The translations under genes were made by a program, and so were the position numbers. DNA of 33,192 bases from Hymenobacter piscis (GTDB taxonomy: Bacteria > Bacteroidota > Bacteroidia > Cytophagales > Hymenobacteraceae): contig NZ_JAHHZN010000031.1 in NCBI RefSeq assembly GCF_018760735.1, positions 1 to 33,192 on the forward strand, given 5' to 3'. Below are positions 33,070 through 33,192 of this stretch, piece by piece. The notes beneath the pieces were generated by a model, which searched no databases, was not told the origin of the DNA, and saw only the letters and a program-made list of their open reading frames with translations. Within the stretch, counting starts at the first letter, position 1, and every line of letters begins with the position of its first letter.

Positions 33070-33192
33070 TTAGGCGGCGCTGTCGAGGCAGCAGCTGATA
33101 ACAGGACCGGCGGCGGCAGCCTGCACCATCTCGAGGCGTTCTTCGAGTTCAAGAACGAACAGTCCGTTGGTGAGCTCCTGCTCCTGCTGGTC
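33070..33192 (-). CDS. Precursor-like peptide, C-terminal 40 residues (cut by window edge)
   Basis: The minus strand gives an open frame from the window edge to a TAA stop (33070-33072). The 40 visible residues begin DQQEQELTNGLFVLELEERL, an acidic amphipathic stretch like a RiPP leader. They continue EMVQAAAAGP and end in VISCCLDSAA. The Ala4-Gly junction resembles a leader cleavage site, and the short tail with Ser, Cys-Cys, Asp and Ser gives residues for ester, amide or thioether links. It is upstream of the peptidase, acyltransferase, ligase and maturase genes on the same strand. Its start codon, and any further copies, lie beyond the window. Identification rests on composition and position, not on a family I can name. 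Confidence 0.65.
   Translation of the reverse strand, partial: DQQEQELTNGLFVLELEERLEMVQAAAAGPVISCCLDSAA

Overview
The window looks like chromosomal DNA of a GC-rich member of the Bacteroidota, most likely a Cytophagales bacterium close to Hymenobacter. Evidence: promoter boxes of the Bacteroidota type TAnnTTTG, a SusC-like TonB-dependent receptor, many short lipoproteins, a fused alpha/beta dehydrogenase E1, a YtxJ-type protein, DUF4136 and DUF1206 proteins, and high GC content. The genus is inferred, not proven.

Layout. 1-110: tail of an IS5-type transposase. 190-4680: shikimate kinase, a fatty-acid hydroxylase-type membrane protein, a 57-residue lipoprotein, tRNA-Asn, a Rieske-fold-like lipoprotein, 3-hydroxyacyl-CoA dehydrogenase and pheS. 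4939-6525: two related secreted proteins rich in WG motifs. 6675-10671: an M16 peptidase behind a SusC-like receptor, divergent from the fused E1 dehydrogenase (10811-12859). 12956-15481: small envelope proteins, YtxJ, OsmC and a probable outer-membrane protein. 15638-21403: lipoyl synthase, DUF805, DUF4136, a small SH3-like lipoprotein and glycine dehydrogenase (gcvP). LipA, the fused E1 and GcvP all concern lipoate-dependent complexes. 21595-26924: a saccharopine-dehydrogenase-like enzyme, DUF1206, a DprA/SLOG-like protein, CsbD, a helical-repeat protein and an Ala-rich lipoprotein.

The most unusual part is the right end (27132-33192, all minus strand, visibly less GC-rich). It reads as a peptide-modification (RiPP) operon of the grasp-with-spasm type. 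In transcription order it has: the C-terminal 40 residues of a precursor-like peptide with a Ser-Cys-Cys core, a large inverted repeat, a membrane HExxH protease with a PqqD-like N-terminus, an LpxL-like acyltransferase, an ATP-grasp ligase, an unknown 78-residue protein, a SPASM-maturase homologue that has lost its C-terminal cysteines, and an MDR-family reductase. Start and stop codons overlap across most of the middle genes. I infer a product that is ligated, possibly lipidated and possibly reduced. The upstream part of the cluster is cut off by the window edge.

A second theme is repeated DNA: palindromes made of 7-8 bp units. Two sit in frame inside pheS and the E1 fusion gene, one fills the gap between two convergent genes, and heptamer arrays lie at the gcvP 3' end. 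Perfect TACCTTTG boxes exactly four bases before the ATG suggest leaderless mRNAs for pheS and lipA.
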